Shown: one piece after another, positions 10,323 through 22,321 of the stretch
Layout of the letters: every line of letters starts with the position of its first letter
Numbering within the stretch: position 1 is the first letter of the stretch
NCBI GenBank assembly: GCA_022836615.1
Contig: MU405218.1
Location: 186,001-250,000 of the forward strand
Direction of reading: 5' to 3'
Source of the DNA: Annulohypoxylon bovei var. microspora
Taxonomy: Eukaryota; Ascomycota; Sordariomycetes; Xylariales; Hypoxylaceae
Length of the DNA: 64,000 nt
The notes under the pieces: model-generated
What the model was told of the DNA's origin: nothing
Databases searched by the model: none
Seen by the model: the letters and a program-made list of their open reading frames with translations, nothing else
Made by a program: the position numbers and the translations under genes

Positions 10323-12659
10323 CTCGAATCTCGACAATTGGATAGACTTGACGGGAGGCCCACGGGAATGACGACGCTCTAAAATGAATGTATTATGTAA
10401 TGAGTTGTTTGGGAAAGGATACAGATCGAAAAAGAAGCTCGAGAGAGTGCTCAGGGGAATGAGGAATATATAAATAAGGTTCTCGGTGTCAGTTAGCGGC
10501 GTCACTCTGATGGACGCTATGCATATTCCTTCTAGAAAAAGTTTTCGAATCGTTCCAAGCAAGGTTCGAGACTTGACTACCAGCGGCTTAACGGCTTTGC
10601 CGAAAATATCTCATGATCTGGTCGGGCTCACTGCTGCAATGCCCATACAAGCTCGGCGGAAAATCTACCTAATTTGTCCTATCGGTGGCGGATCGTGAGA
10701 ATAAATCCACTAAAATCTTTTTCGCCTTCCCCTATTGAACTGACGAATGGGACTCTAAGCGCATTTATAATAACACTATAAGGGGAAAGTGGGTCGAATT
10801 ACGTACAGAAAATTTTCCTCTTTCGTGCCATCCCGACATAAGAGTCTGGGGAGAGAGAGAGGAGGATCTCATTAACATCACGTGGTACAGGTGAGGCTCT
10901 CATCACTCGTAATGATAATAATAGTAATAATGTCACGATATCGTCTCGAAGCTGTAAACCGATTCAATGGCCCGGTGACGAAGGGAAAAAAAAACTTGCA
11001 TTGAATTGAAAAAATTTATAGTGGCCTAATGCAGAGATTTTGACTTCGACTTCGACTTCAAGTTTTCGACGTTTGACGGTTACTACATGTTACCAGTAGG
11101 TATTAGCCAATAATTCTCAACTAGCCGCGATAAGCTTCCTATTAAGCTCTATATACTAACGTAACCCAGTGGGTCAGCGCGGTCAGCTAACGGTTAGATG
11201 TTAGATGTTAGACCCCGTTGGACCCAGCTAGATCCTCTAATTTTGGCTTCTTCATAGTCTCGAGCGGGATGTGAGTAATTGAATTTGAGTTTGGTAAGTT
11301 TAGCTTGGCAACTAACATCCTTTCATATAAGACTAGTCTTCGCTCTATACGATACGGTGCAGTTCTGGCTTCTCATTCGCCACTGAAGCTGACTTTCGCA
11401 AATGTGTCATACCTACTACACTTTCAGCTCACTGAGCTGAGTTCTCGAAGGGCCCTGCGCGGTTATTCAAATATTACCTAGTAAAAGCCTACCCAGGCAA
11501 GTATATAACCTAGGTGTCTCCGTCTACCTGACACAACCTAATGAATTATCCCTACATAGGTAAATGATGTTTTTTAGTTATAACTATATGAGAACCATAT
11601 GAGAACCATATACGAACCGAGTACCTAGTCATTTGTAAGATGCGCAGATGCGATGGGTAGGTAGCTCCGGACAGAGATCTGATCAACGCGCCTGGGGAAC
11701 ACCAAAAGAAGGGTTACCGAGGGCGATCTTGATGCTCGGGTACGAGTAAGGGCTTGACTTATGTAAAAGATTCATACATTTACGAAATTGCCGGTGTTAA
11801 GCGCATACTACCCCCTCGTTTTTGGTCCGCGATGAAGCGCTTTGACTTCAAACCCTGGAGAATACCCCGGATTAACCCACCCAGCGTACCCAGTAATCTG
11901 GTGGCTTGCATGGTGTTGCGTATGATTTGATCTCGAGACATGGTTACGCGTACTCTGGAAATAAACTCCAAGTCCGAGACCCTCGGTTAAGAGTCATGCA
12001 TGTAACTACCAATATGCATGCATGACCGGTATAATTGTATTTTCATTCGCCCGCAAATATAAATCATATCTTAGACCTTCAAGTACAACGTCCGGGGCTT
12101 AACGCATGTTTAACTATAAGTGTTGAACATATGGAGAGATTATATATATATATATATATATGAGTGTCGTATATTCAAACTGAATCAACTCATTTGATTC
12201 CTTACCTACCTAGCCTATGAGCTGCGATGCGAACTTAGGTAATTAAGGGAGGTAAAGGCGCCGTCATTACCGAGGAGCTCTAAATCTACCTACTCAGAAT
12301 CGTGGTATACATACAGACAGTGTCTCTTTATTTGCATCCCTGGATAGGTATGTGACAGCCCGAAACCCCGATTAGACCGGACTTCTAATAGCAAAACTAT
12401 CAAATAGACCGACTTGCTGTTTGCGCGGACGTCATAGATGCAAGGCGTTGTTGGGCTACAAAGCCGGAAGGGGTGGCGGTGGCTTGCATCAATATTAGTG
12501 TGTCATTTCTTGGAAAAAGCAATGGCGGTATTAAATTTGCAAGTATGCAAGTGGTCAACTGCAGTCGGCAGTTGAGATGTAATAAAGCCAATCAGAAGCA
12601 GCTCTAGTAGTTGTGGCTGTTTGGCTTCATTCGTTGTCATGCACACCATTACACGCCAG
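10323..12659. other. Intergenic, repeat-like, no gene seen
   Basis: Permease 5' region followed by AT-rich DNA with TAGGTA/TACCTA words and, at 12141-12160, a (TA)10 microsatellite. No coding sequence is supported. Confidence 0.45.
12141..12160. repeat. (TA)10 microsatellite
   Basis: An uninterrupted run of ten TA dinucleotides. Confidence 0.95.
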
Positions 12660-13162
12660 AACGTCTATTTTCACGGTGACTTCTCCTAACCTCACGGTGA
12701 CCCACCCGTTTTATACCTATTACAGCTTAGTAATATGGATACTTTTCTTACAGTACAAACCTTCTTACAAATCAAAATACCTTTTCTACCTATAAATGTC
12801 CCCTACTTATCGTTAACCTTGCTGTCGCCCCTTACATAACACCTTATTGCTGCTACCGCTATAAAAAGGGAACCCAAAGGGACCCAGATAGCTAATTAAT
12901 AGCCCTTTTTCCTTGTATAGCTACTGGTAACTTTTATAAACGGCGCTTCGATAACCCTGAGTAAGGTTTATAAAGGTTAGTCATCGTATATATAAATGAT
13001 GGCCTTTCGAGAGCTTGATTTAATGTTATTAGATAGAAAAGATACATCGGTTTTTATAAAAATTTGTATTATAAAAAAGGTATCCTTACTACTAAGCTGC
13101 AATAGGTATAAAATGGGTGGGTCACCGTGAGGTTAGGAGAAGTCACCGTGAAAATAGACGTT
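12660..13162. mobile_element. Non-autonomous DNA transposon (MITE) with long inverted repeats, MULE-like
   Basis: A 503-bp element with terminal inverted repeats. The outer 62 bp (12660-12721 against 13101-13162, beginning AACGTCTATTTTCACGGTG) match with two mismatches, and similarity continues inward to about 115 bp, with most differences C/T or A/G transitions. The 11-bp word TTACACGCCAG stands just outside both ends (12649-12659 and 13166-13176, the right copy three bases away), consistent with a 10-11 bp target duplication. Long inverted repeats plus a 9-11 bp duplication point to the Mutator-like group. There is no transposase frame inside, and the interior is AT-rich. The family label is inference; the structure is seen directly. 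Confidence 0.85.
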
Positions 13163-13366
13163 CCGTTACACGCCAGGAAACCGGGGGAGTGGTATGTATG
13201 TGAGACAATATTAATTACGATCATTAGGTCTTTGCCACTATGGAGTTGTTAAAAGGGGGTTGGTCACCACCACCATCTTTTGGTCTTAAACGACTGTTAT
13301 CCTCTTTGGTTAACTGAGGAAAACTTGGCACTTATATATCCAAGAAACTAGCCACCATCCCTAGTA

Positions 13367-15405
13367 ATGAATTCGCCCTCGCAATACCCATCGGCGAGGC
13401 AAGATGGGTTCCAGTGGGAACTACCTACTGTCCAGCTTCCCTCTTATGTTCCTGTTATTTGTCTTATGGCTGTAGTAGTCGTTTATAAATATGTGTCGTC
13501 GACTAAAAGCATACGGGCTCTCCCCTACATCAACACTGCTGGGTTGTTCTCCACTAACAGTGCAAGAGTAAGTAAAAAAATCCAATAATGACAAGATTAG
13601 CAAGTAGCTGACAAGTTTCACTGAAAAGAAAACATTTACATCATCCGCGGAGAGCCTCCTGAACCAGGCTAGAGAAAAGCATCCTCATCAGCCATGGCGT
13701 ATTATGACAGATTTTGGCGAGAGGGTTATTTTGCCTGCCGAACTTATGGAGGAAATTCGCAATACATCCGATATGAGCTTTACTGAAGCTTTTCATGAGG
13801 TATATGGCTAAATTTAACTGATTTCCTTGCCTTGTTTCGAGTCTTGCTAACAGCTGTGGTGGTTTGAAATAGGATTTCCACGGGAATGTTCGTGGATTCG
13901 ACCCAATCCAATTCTTCGTCCGAAGCGATATTTTGATAGCCGTTGTCAGAAAGCACCTACTTAGGCCTTCCCGTACGTCTACGAAGCCTGTATAATAGAT
14001 ATAAGTTGAAGATGCTAACTCATGCGCTTCAGCTAGCATGACTAAACGCATGTCCGAAGAAGCGGAATTCGCTCTCTCTAAAACTATAAGCAACTCTTCA
14101 GGTCAGTTTTACGGGTATCAAGTAAATTGAGAAAAGACACGTAGTTGACACAGATAGATTGGCATGAGATGGACCTGTCTTCATTTTTAGCTGATTTGGT
14201 CGCCCGCCTCTCTGCACGCATCTTTGTAGGCGATGAACTATGCAGGGATGAGGAGTGGCTACACTCTTCTAAGCATTATCATCACAGCTGGTTCATTGGA
14301 GCATTGAAACTGCATGATTGGCCATGGCCTCTTCGACATCTTGTGCATTGGGTAATACCTGAGTGCAAGGTGATGAAGGCGAGCCTTAAGAAGCAACGTG
14401 AAATCCTAGCACAATCTGTAGCCAAACGTCGCGAGATGAAACAGGCCGCTGCCGCTGCTGGCAAAGAAGTCCCCGAATTCGATGACGCTTTCGGGTGGCT
14501 AGAGGAAGAAGCAAAAACTAGGGGTTTGGTCTATGATGAAACTCTGGCAACGGGCTTGCAGTTAATGATAGCCCTGGTTTCGTCCCACGCGACAACTGAT
14601 CTACTCCAAAAGACCATGATGGACCTTCTGCGGCACCCGGGAGCCACCGAACAGATCCGCGAAGAAGTCATCCACCAGCTCCGAGCTGACGGCATGTCTA
14701 ATTCGTCGTTCTACAATATGAAACTGCTTGACAGCGCATTCAAAGAATCGCAGCGCTTGACGCCTTCCGAAATGCGTGAGTATTATCCGGAATCACAAGA
14801 TGTTGAATAGAACCACAGCTGACATGACCTCGCGCTATGAAGTATTGATACGCCGCCGGGTGATGGGAGATATAAAACTTTCGAACGGCCTTTTCTTGAA
14901 GGAGGGTACAAGAACCTGGATGGATACGTCGCATATGAAGGACCCAACTATAGTATGTTCACTTACAATCCATCTTTGCCCATCCCAGCCGTATTCAGAG
15001 CCACTTCCCCGAGCCCTTACCCAAAGATCGACTTACTGACTTTCATTGTCGCAGTATGAGAACCCAGACCAGTGGGACGCGGCTCGATTCGCCAAACTCC
15101 GTTCGCAACCTGGAGGGGCTAGCTCGGCGCAGTTGGTAAGCTCAACCCGCAACCACGTTGGCTTCGGGTACGGAAAACACGTCTGCACCGGGAGATTCTT
15201 CGCGGCGAATCTTCTCAAAGTGATTCTATGTCACTTGTTGGCGAATTACGAGTGGAAATTGGCACCCGGAGCAGAACCATACTACCTAAACTTCGGAAAT
15301 GCGCGCATGGTAAACCCTGCATCCAAGATATTGATTCGGCGAAGAGAGAAAGTCGAGTTCGATTTTAGTTCAGTCTTAGATGATCAAATGTCGCAACGGA
15401 GCTGA
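13367..15405 (+). CDS. Cytochrome P450 monooxygenase
   Basis: Haem-thiolate monooxygenase, probably ER-anchored by the hydrophobic segment near residues 25-40. Seven exons: 13367-13567, 13608-13799, 13873-13972, 14033-14101, 14158-14775, 14819-14952, 15055-15405, giving 554 aa. Haem motif FGYGKHVCTGRFFA places the axial cysteine near residue 482; the K-helix ExxR is ESQR near 384-387; the I-helix region reads SSHATTDLL. All domains are present, so it appears intact despite looking fragmented. Introns are very short (40 and 43 bp in two cases). The sequence resembles fungal secondary-metabolism P450s such as ent-kaurene-oxidase-like CYPs, but no backbone synthase is nearby. It is flanked on each side by a MITE (ends at 13162; begins at 15549). 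Substrate unknown. Confidence 0.85.
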
Positions 15406-17232
15406 CGACGCCTAAAACTGGGTGGAAAATACGGAGTCCAGTTTTATAACAGTGGTTAATTGATTACATCCAAGGCGTTCCAACACTAGAATTTTCCCTA
15501 TTTAGCTTTTCTACTCAATTGGGGGACCATCAGATAGATAATGAGGTATCCCCACGACCGCCATTACATGTACAAATGCCAAGAAAACCCACTTATACCT
15601 GGTTTCAGCCCCATCTAAGGTACCAGGGGACTCTTTCAGCGCGTTTTCAGGCGTGTTTTTGTCGCATAAGTACAAAGCTTTTAGCTCCCGTAAGTATTGA
15701 AGCTAGCTAGGTTAAAAACACCGATTTCGACGACAACCTTTGCGATATCAACGAATTCAACCTCAATTTCTTTGATTTTTTCATAGAATATTAAACTTAT
15801 TAACATTTAATTTGCCAAAAAATTTCTTTCAAAAGGAAACACCAAAAACTAACCTTTATTATGATATTTATATTAAAAAAGTCTATCAAAAACCCTTGTA
15901 AATTGTGGAGAAAAGTGTTGAACGGTGTCTTCTAATAGGCCACACTAAGTGGGCCTGGTGGGGTCTTTTTTGTACATGTAATGGCGGTCGTGGGGATAAC
16001 TACGCCTAGCGTAGTGATGTTTACTTGAGAATCAAGGTTTTTGCTGTAGCAACCGGACTAATCAACTATTCGCTTATATTATAGAGACGTAATACCGCGG
16101 GAAGAAGACGAGGATCTTAATATCTTAGTACTTATGATATATATGTTTCTCGTGAATGGTGCAGTTGATTTGAGAACACGTTTCTAACATCTCAATTTGA
16201 TGTGTCTCGGCTTGAGAAAAGGAAAATCAAAAGAAAATAGACGAATGTTTATTGTGGCTTACATCATATGTAAACAATAAGTCTCCGCTCTGATCCTTGG
16301 AAGTACCCAGATACATACCTATGTGGTTAGTCATCGTGGCTTATTAGGAGTTTATAAGATTCAAGGGTCTAGGATTTAGCGCTGTGGCGTTGTCAGCACA
16401 GACAAAAGACCAACGTGACGACGTGACAAAGTAACATGGTAACAAGGATTCTCAGCCCAGTTATTGCGTACTGCTCGGGGGGGACAGGGTGGGGGATAAA
16501 CTCACCGCATCCCTCTCATCCAATCGATCAACGTCCCTCCATTCAACCCCACGGTGGAGCAAACCTTGTACTTCCCTGCTGAACTGTAACGCGGTTTTCT
16601 GCTTGTATTTTGTATCCTGCGTATCCTGCGTATCCCAGCTTCTACCGTTAGATCATCAACAAATCATCTGTCTCTGTTTCTCAACTTTGTTTCTAACTTG
16701 CCTATTTCCAGATTTCCGCCCTTCACCTTTTTCTAGGCATGCATTGATTGCCCATTGCCGCGTTTGTTGACATTGACATTTGACATTGGCATTGCCATTA
16801 CCCTTTGTCGCATTTATGCATGCACGCTACCGAATCACCGGTAGCTTCGTCGTCTTTTAGTCTCTCCTTGAAGTTTGGATTTTTGTATTAGACACATTAG
16901 ACACGACACGACACGACACTCGTTCTTTGGACGGCCCATATCTACATTCATTTTCCCCCTCTAGCTGGTTAATACTGCCGTCTTATGATTACTTGGGTTT
17001 TTGAATTGTTAGGAACCCAGTAATTGGCTTTTGTTTCAGTGGGAATTCGATAGCGGGAGAATTGGAATTCCCTTCACCTCCTTTCTAGAAACCCGCCAAT
17101 CCTGGCTTACCACGACTTGACTTTTCGCTCCCCTTCACTCGACTACTTTAAATAAACAACCTCGCTCTATTGCGCTTACGCTTCACGAATTAATCTGTGA
17201 CGAGTAACGAGTAACGGGAAACACATGTCAAT
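15406..17232. other. Intergenic with a MITE and the kinase promoter region
   Basis: Apart from the element at 15549-15996 this is non-coding. From about 16490 it becomes C/T-rich, the usual look of a fungal promoter and 5' leader ahead of the kinase start at 17233. A CGACACGACACGACAC short repeat lies near 16905. Confidence 0.45.
15549..15996. mobile_element. MITE with TA target site, Tc1/mariner-pogo-like
   Basis: A 448-bp element whose ends are perfect 28-bp inverted repeats (TCCCCACGACCGCCATTACA and eight more bases at 15549-15576; complement at 15969-15996). Both ends are bordered by TA (15547-15548 and 15997-15998), the duplication made by Tc1/mariner and Fot1/pogo transposases. No transposase frame is present. 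The interior is AT-rich, with a further shared CCCACTTA word inside each end. It lies 143 bp after the P450 stop codon. Confidence 0.82.
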
Positions 17233-19415
17233 ATGGCGGAACGCGATTATGATGAGAGCAACGAGGCCCTAGACCCGGAGCTCCTGTACACCAAGGAATA
17301 CTGCATTGGTTAGAATTCTATTCCTGGCGGGATGTTGTAGGTGGAGACCGATGCTGACTTCTTGCGCTCTAGGCGGAGGTAGCTTTGGCAAAGTCTTCAA
17401 AGGGTTTGTGCTCACTATCGTAATATCGTTAGGATGTCAATGGCTAATTTTAATGCAAGCGTCGAGAAGCGAAGTGGACAAGCCGTAGCGATCAAGGTCA
17501 TCGACATCGAGAGCGCCGAAGACGAGGTCGAAGACATCATACAAGAGATAGCTATCTTATCTGAACTGCAGTCGCCATACGTCACCAAATATTACGGTTC
17601 TTATGCGAAGGGCGCCGAGCTATGGATCGTCATGGAGTTTTGTTCTGGTGGAAGTTGCGCCGACCTGATGAAGCCCGGCATGATTGGAGAAGACTACATC
17701 GCAATCATCATAAGAGAGTTGCTTTTGGGCCTGGACTATCTGCATGCCGACAAGAAGCTTCATCGGGACATCAAGGGTATAAAACATGCCTCTAACCCAC
17801 GTTATTGTTACAATTTTACTAATGACGTACTATTATAGCGGCCAATATTCTACTCAGCTCCAATGGCCAGGTCAAGTTGGCCGATTTTGGTGTATCTGGT
17901 CAACTCTCGGCGACCATGACGAAGAAGAACACATTTGTTGGTACTCCGTTTTGGATGGCTCCGGAGGTCATCAAACAATCTGGATACGACCACAAGGCGG
18001 ATATTTGGTCGTTGGGAATTACTGCGCTGGAACTCGCAAACGGCGAGCCGCCCTATGCCGACATTCATCCAATGAAGGTCCTGTTTCTGATCCCGAAAAA
18101 CCCTGCGCCTAGACTAGAGGGTAACTTCACCAAGGCGTTCAAGGATTTCATCGAACTGTGTCTGCAAAGAGACCCGAAGGAACGGCCAGCAGCTAAGGAT
18201 CTGCTCAAGCACCCTTTCATCCGAAAGGCCAAGAAGACCAGCTGCTTGACAGAGCTGATTGAGCGTTATCATCGATGGAGCGCAACAAACAAGACGGAAG
18301 ACGAGGAGCACATGGACGACGGAGAAGATTTAGCTGAGCCGCAACACGTCAACGAAGACATGTGGGATTTTGGCACAGTCCGACTGGTTAATGACCGAGG
18401 AGGAGTGGTGAATCGGCCTGGATTGAATGCCATGCACGACTCCGCTAGAAACGCGAGGGCAGCAAGGCCATTCGACGCAGACTACGGCGAGAGTCCTAGA
18501 GCGATATCACCGAACAAGATACAAGCTCACGACTTTGCGGACACATCCGTCTCCAGCACCCTCAAGGCCCCCAATCCTCCGGGCCTAGGAACGCCACGAC
18601 AATCATCGCCTCAACGACGCCCAGTTCCAAACATTGTACCTATATCGCCTTCGAAGGTTCCGCTACCTCCTTCACCACCGAAGCACGCGCAAGATGCGCA
18701 TACGCCACGACCTCTCTCAAAGCATATACCCGCTATTCCTCCTACCATGACATCTACGGACTATGATCGAGCAGTGAAAGACCAGTTGCAGCAAGACATG
18801 GGAGCTCTCAACATTGGCCCTTCTCAAACCCAATTTGCTCATTCGCCGCAACACATGGTTGCTAAAAACCCGCAACTGCAGCTTCAGCAACAGCGAGGTA
18901 TCCCTCGAGCAACCCCATTCAGCCTCCCAGAGATCCCTCCCTACCGCGGACCCAGTTCCCAACATCACCAGCAACCACTCCAGCAAAAATCCACCCCCCA
19001 GCCATCTCCCAACCCTGGCTCAGTAGCATTTCCGTCTAAGGCGCAGCCCAAGCAGCAGACGCCGGCACCTGACTCATTCCCGCCTCCTGGTCCCGCGAAC
19101 CCGAACGGCGAGCTAGATGCGCTTAACGACGTCATCTTCCCGGCGCTCGAGGAGGCGCTGAAGCGACGGCAGATCCGACTGCAGCAGATCTACCGCAACG
19201 AGAAGGTCATCACACCCCAGCGCCAGCGCGCTGAGGCCGCTCACGACCGTATCCGAAAGCACGTCTACAAGCTGGCGAACGTGTGTAAGGAAATCGATCG
19301 CCTCGACAAGAGCGAGCCTGTGGGTATGGGCAAGGACGTGGGTACGTTCCTCGAAGGCCTACTCGAAGAGATACTCGTTCGTGTCGAGCCGCTGGATGAG
19401 GATGAGGGAATGTGA
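17233..19415 (+). CDS. Ste20-family (GCK-III) serine/threonine protein kinase
   Basis: Four exons (17233-17308, 17373-17403, 17460-17776, 17839-19415), 666 aa. N-terminal kinase domain at about 21-275: glycine loop GGGSFGKV (26-33), lysine in VAIK (48), HRDIKAAN (from 137), DFG (near 157), GTPFWMAPE. The domain is complete and should be active. A long Pro/Ser/Gln-rich linker follows, then a conserved C-terminal helical domain beginning ALNDVIFPALEEALKRRQ. This arrangement is that of fungal germinal-centre kinases related to MST3/4, Nak1, Kic1 and Sid1/SepL, which act in polarity, septation and the MOR/SIN networks; which member this is I cannot settle. The second exon is only 31 bp. Confidence 0.92.
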
Positions 19416-19775
19416 ATGTATGGATGAGCCGTCTGGACGAACTAATGATGAAGCACAGAGTCACTTTGCCAAGAGCAAAATAGGGAAAACCTCGCGGAAG
19501 GATAACCTGATTGTGTAATATATATCTAATAAGGAGGCTAAGGGATGGAGAAAGGTTCCTTCTACTTTGTACTTAAAACCCCCCATACCCGTCCTACCCC
19601 GTGCCGGAGCTGCGTACAGCTAGCTAGGCTCGCCTGTTTCGTCATAGGTTTCTGGAATTGCCGTCCCGCTCTCGCTTGGATGCGAGGCCTGGCATTATTT
19701 TCAGTGTATTCGCAGGAGGGCGTTTAATGGCTATAGCTGTCGGGGAAAAGAATAGAAACGATGAAACCAAAAAAA
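19416..19775. other. Intergenic between convergent genes
   Basis: 3' regions of the kinase and of the gene on the other strand. No feature recognised. Confidence 0.4.
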
Positions 19776-20663
19776 TTACGCGTGTTTGTTCGCTTGCTTG
19801 TCCGACTCTGCCGAGGCGCTCTTCGTCTTGGACCGGTTCTTCCACCTGCTCCCCCGGCGGCCGCCCTTGCCGTCCTTGCTCTTGCGGCGCGCCTCGCAGT
19901 CCTCGCCCCCCTCCTCCTCCTCCTTAATCACGTGGGCGGGCGCGGGCGCGGGCGCGGGGGTGCCGCGGACGATGTCGCGCACGGCGAGGCCGGCGGTGCC
20001 GGGGCTGCCCATGCGGCTCGACCGCAGCTGCAGCAGCGCCGGGTCCTCGCGCTCGGGCGCCGCCCAGCACAGGTAGTCCTGCCCGAACAGCCGCTGGTGG
20101 TCCCGCCGGTGCTCCTCGAACACCGCCCGCACCCGCGACACGTAGTAGCTGTACAGCCGCTCCGCCTCCACCGCCTTGTCGCGCGCCGGCTTGAGGGGTT
20201 GCGACTCGTGGATGTGCGACAGCTCGCGCAGGTTCCAGACGTAGGTTTGGCGCAGCGCGCGCCGCGATTCGTTGTATCGCTGGATGGAGTCGGTGAGCTG
20301 GCGGTGGTAAGTTAAGCTTGTTTGGCGCGTGTGGGATGGGAGGAGAGGTAGGGGTGGGGGTGGAGGGGAACTTACGAAGGCTCGGTAGTGGCACTGCGAG
20401 CCCGGACACTCGGCGTGGTGGACGTAGTGCTCGTGTAAGCCCGGGGGGTAGTACAGCGGCTGGCCGTAGTAGCCGTACGAGTGGCGGGAGCGGGTGCTGG
20501 CGAAGGGCGCGCGCTGGCGCGGGCGCGAGGCCTGCCACGGCGAGTCCTCGTCCGAGTTCCAGGCCCGGTAGATCCGGTCCTGCTGCCGGTACGCGCCCGC
20601 GCTGCCGACGATGGCGGCGGTCGCCGTGATGGCTGTTATGGCTGCCGATGCGTACTCGGCCAT
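19776..20663 (-). CDS. Unknown protein, GC-rich gene with hydrophobic N-terminus
   Basis: Two exons, 20663-20376 and 20297-19776, 269 aa. The 78-bp intron (GTAAGT donor, CTTAAC branch, CAG acceptor) is an exact multiple of three without a stop, so an unspliced reading is also open; the Pro-rich segment it would encode does not look like protein. The N-terminus (residues 1-24) is Ala-rich and hydrophobic, possibly a membrane anchor or mitochondrial signal. A Tyr/Arg-rich middle contains a likely helical segment, and the tail is Glu-rich then Lys/Arg/Ser-rich. The gene is much more GC-rich than its surroundings. I do not recognise the family. Confidence 0.65.
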   Translation of the reverse strand: MAEYASAAITAITATAAIVGSAGAYRQQDRIYRAWNSDEDSPWQASRPRQRAPFASTRSRHSYGYYGQPLYYPPGLHEHYVHHAECPGSQCHYRAFVSSPPPPPLPLLPSHTRQTSLTYHRQLTDSIQRYNESRRALRQTYVWNLRELSHIHESQPLKPARDKAVEAERLYSYYVSRVRAVFEEHRRDHQRLFGQDYLCWAAPEREDPALLQLRSSRMGSPGTAGLAVRDIVRGTPAPAPAPAHVIKEEEEGGEDCEARRKSKDGKGGRRGSRWKNRSKTKSASAESDKQANKHA

Positions 20664-22321
20664 CTTTTGGAGGCGGTGTTTGGGGTACGGGGTGGCCAGC
20701 TGCTGGGGGTGGGCTGTGGCTTGGTTATTGGTGAGATTGGGGGGGTCCCATAACGGGCGGGGGTACGATGGTGAGAGAGGGTATTAGTCAATGAGGATGT
20801 TGGTGGCAATTTAGGGATGTTCTCCTCGTCTTCTCTCTTCGTTTTATCTCTTAATGCGGTCTACCCAATTGGCGAGTAATCCTACTAATAAGTGTATCTT
20901 GCTTCCTGGTTAGTTGGTTTTTTTCTTCTTTTAGGAGATAGCTGAGGTGATATGTCGGCGTGTGCTAATCCTCAAACTGGAGACTAGACAAGTGCTCTGA
21001 GGAAGTGATAAGGAAGCAAGGGGAACTAGAGCCGATCGAACGGATTGTTCGACGGAGAAACTGGTTAAACTGATATGGTTTGTGACGAACTTGGGTCTTG
21101 CCCACGGCAAGGTTTCGAATTTGGTAGCCATTTAGGTATGGTAAAGCATTACAGGCTACAGAATTAGGATATGAGGTAGATGGAAGATTCAAATGGTAGG
21201 TGATGCCTACTTGCGATGAGAGTCACGCGTTTAGAGTCATATCTGCTCTAGAGTTCTTCGGGTAATATGGAAGTAGTCATCTGAGCAGGTGGCTTCTGCA
21301 TAGTGGCAAGAGGAAACCCAGCACGAGCTGTTAAGTTACGTCCATCCCTATAGTCTCTATGAAGACATAACAGGAACTTACAGGTCGGGTAATCGTGCAA
21401 GGATCCTGCTAGTAAAATTCTGAGGGGGTAGTACCGCAGTATTGTTCAATTAGTAAAAGCTTCATGAATACATTAGCAAGCAAATGGCAAGTCTACCTAA
21501 CATAATTATGGAAATGCTAGCTGATAGGTAGGAGAGGCTCATAGTAGTGGTTCATTTTTCACATAAGCTACGTACGCAAATTTCAACGATATTTAAGGCA
21601 CATGGATTCCAGGCTTTTTATGGATAATAAATCTTTATGAGGAGGGTTCGATTCTGGAAAGGTCGACTCAAGATGAAGAAAAGGGGTTGAGAGAATGTGG
21701 TTGATATATCCCTCACTTAGAAGCAAGCTACAATCGAAACGATGATGCTAGAACTGAGCTGAAATGGACCAAAAGTTACTAGTTGTAAATGAAGCGATGC
21801 TCTGATGTTCAAAAATCAATCTGAAGACCTAGATATTAGTTATTATAATGAACAATGACATCCATTGATAGGAAATCGGCATGAGCTGCATGAGGTAGTG
21901 AGAGTGGACAAGGATGACGTTAATGTTTGCGCCTCAATCCTTCAGATCTGAACTGATCTGATAAGATACACAGCCACATCAAGATGCATATCTGCAAATC
22001 TATGGCTAAACAAGTTTTACTAGCGTTGATACGCTAAACTATTTGTAGTATAGTAACGTAGCATAACTGGAGCAATTATCGGAATCAAGGTGGTTTTTTA
22101 ATGAACCGTGCTTTTGCCCGTTCACCCGATCGGAATGCCACGGCTTGCCCAATCCTGCTAATCCCATCCTCCACCAACCATCCTTGAGACGCTATCCACC
22201 AAAGCCTTTTTGTATTTGCGCCATTTGCAAGTCTTTGCATCGTTGAATTTCCACTCCTTCGAGCAACCTCCGACGCATCATTCCCCCTTTTAGTACGGTA
22301 TACACCTGACTTCACACCACG
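20664..22321. other. Intergenic, divergent promoters
   Basis: 1.66 kb between two divergent genes. It contains no supported coding region or repeat. The last ~200 bp before 22322 are C/T-rich like a leader. Confidence 0.45.

Noticed and set aside
12351..12640. Possible LTR start TGTGACAGCCCG
   Set aside because: No matching CA end with a target duplication could be found.
14776..15039. Separate small genes within the P450 region
   Set aside because: The pieces join by proper introns and phases into one 554-aa P450.
19924..20538. 204-codon Pro/Arg/Ala-rich minus-strand frame
   Set aside because: Frame shadow of the G/C-rich unknown gene at 19776-20663.
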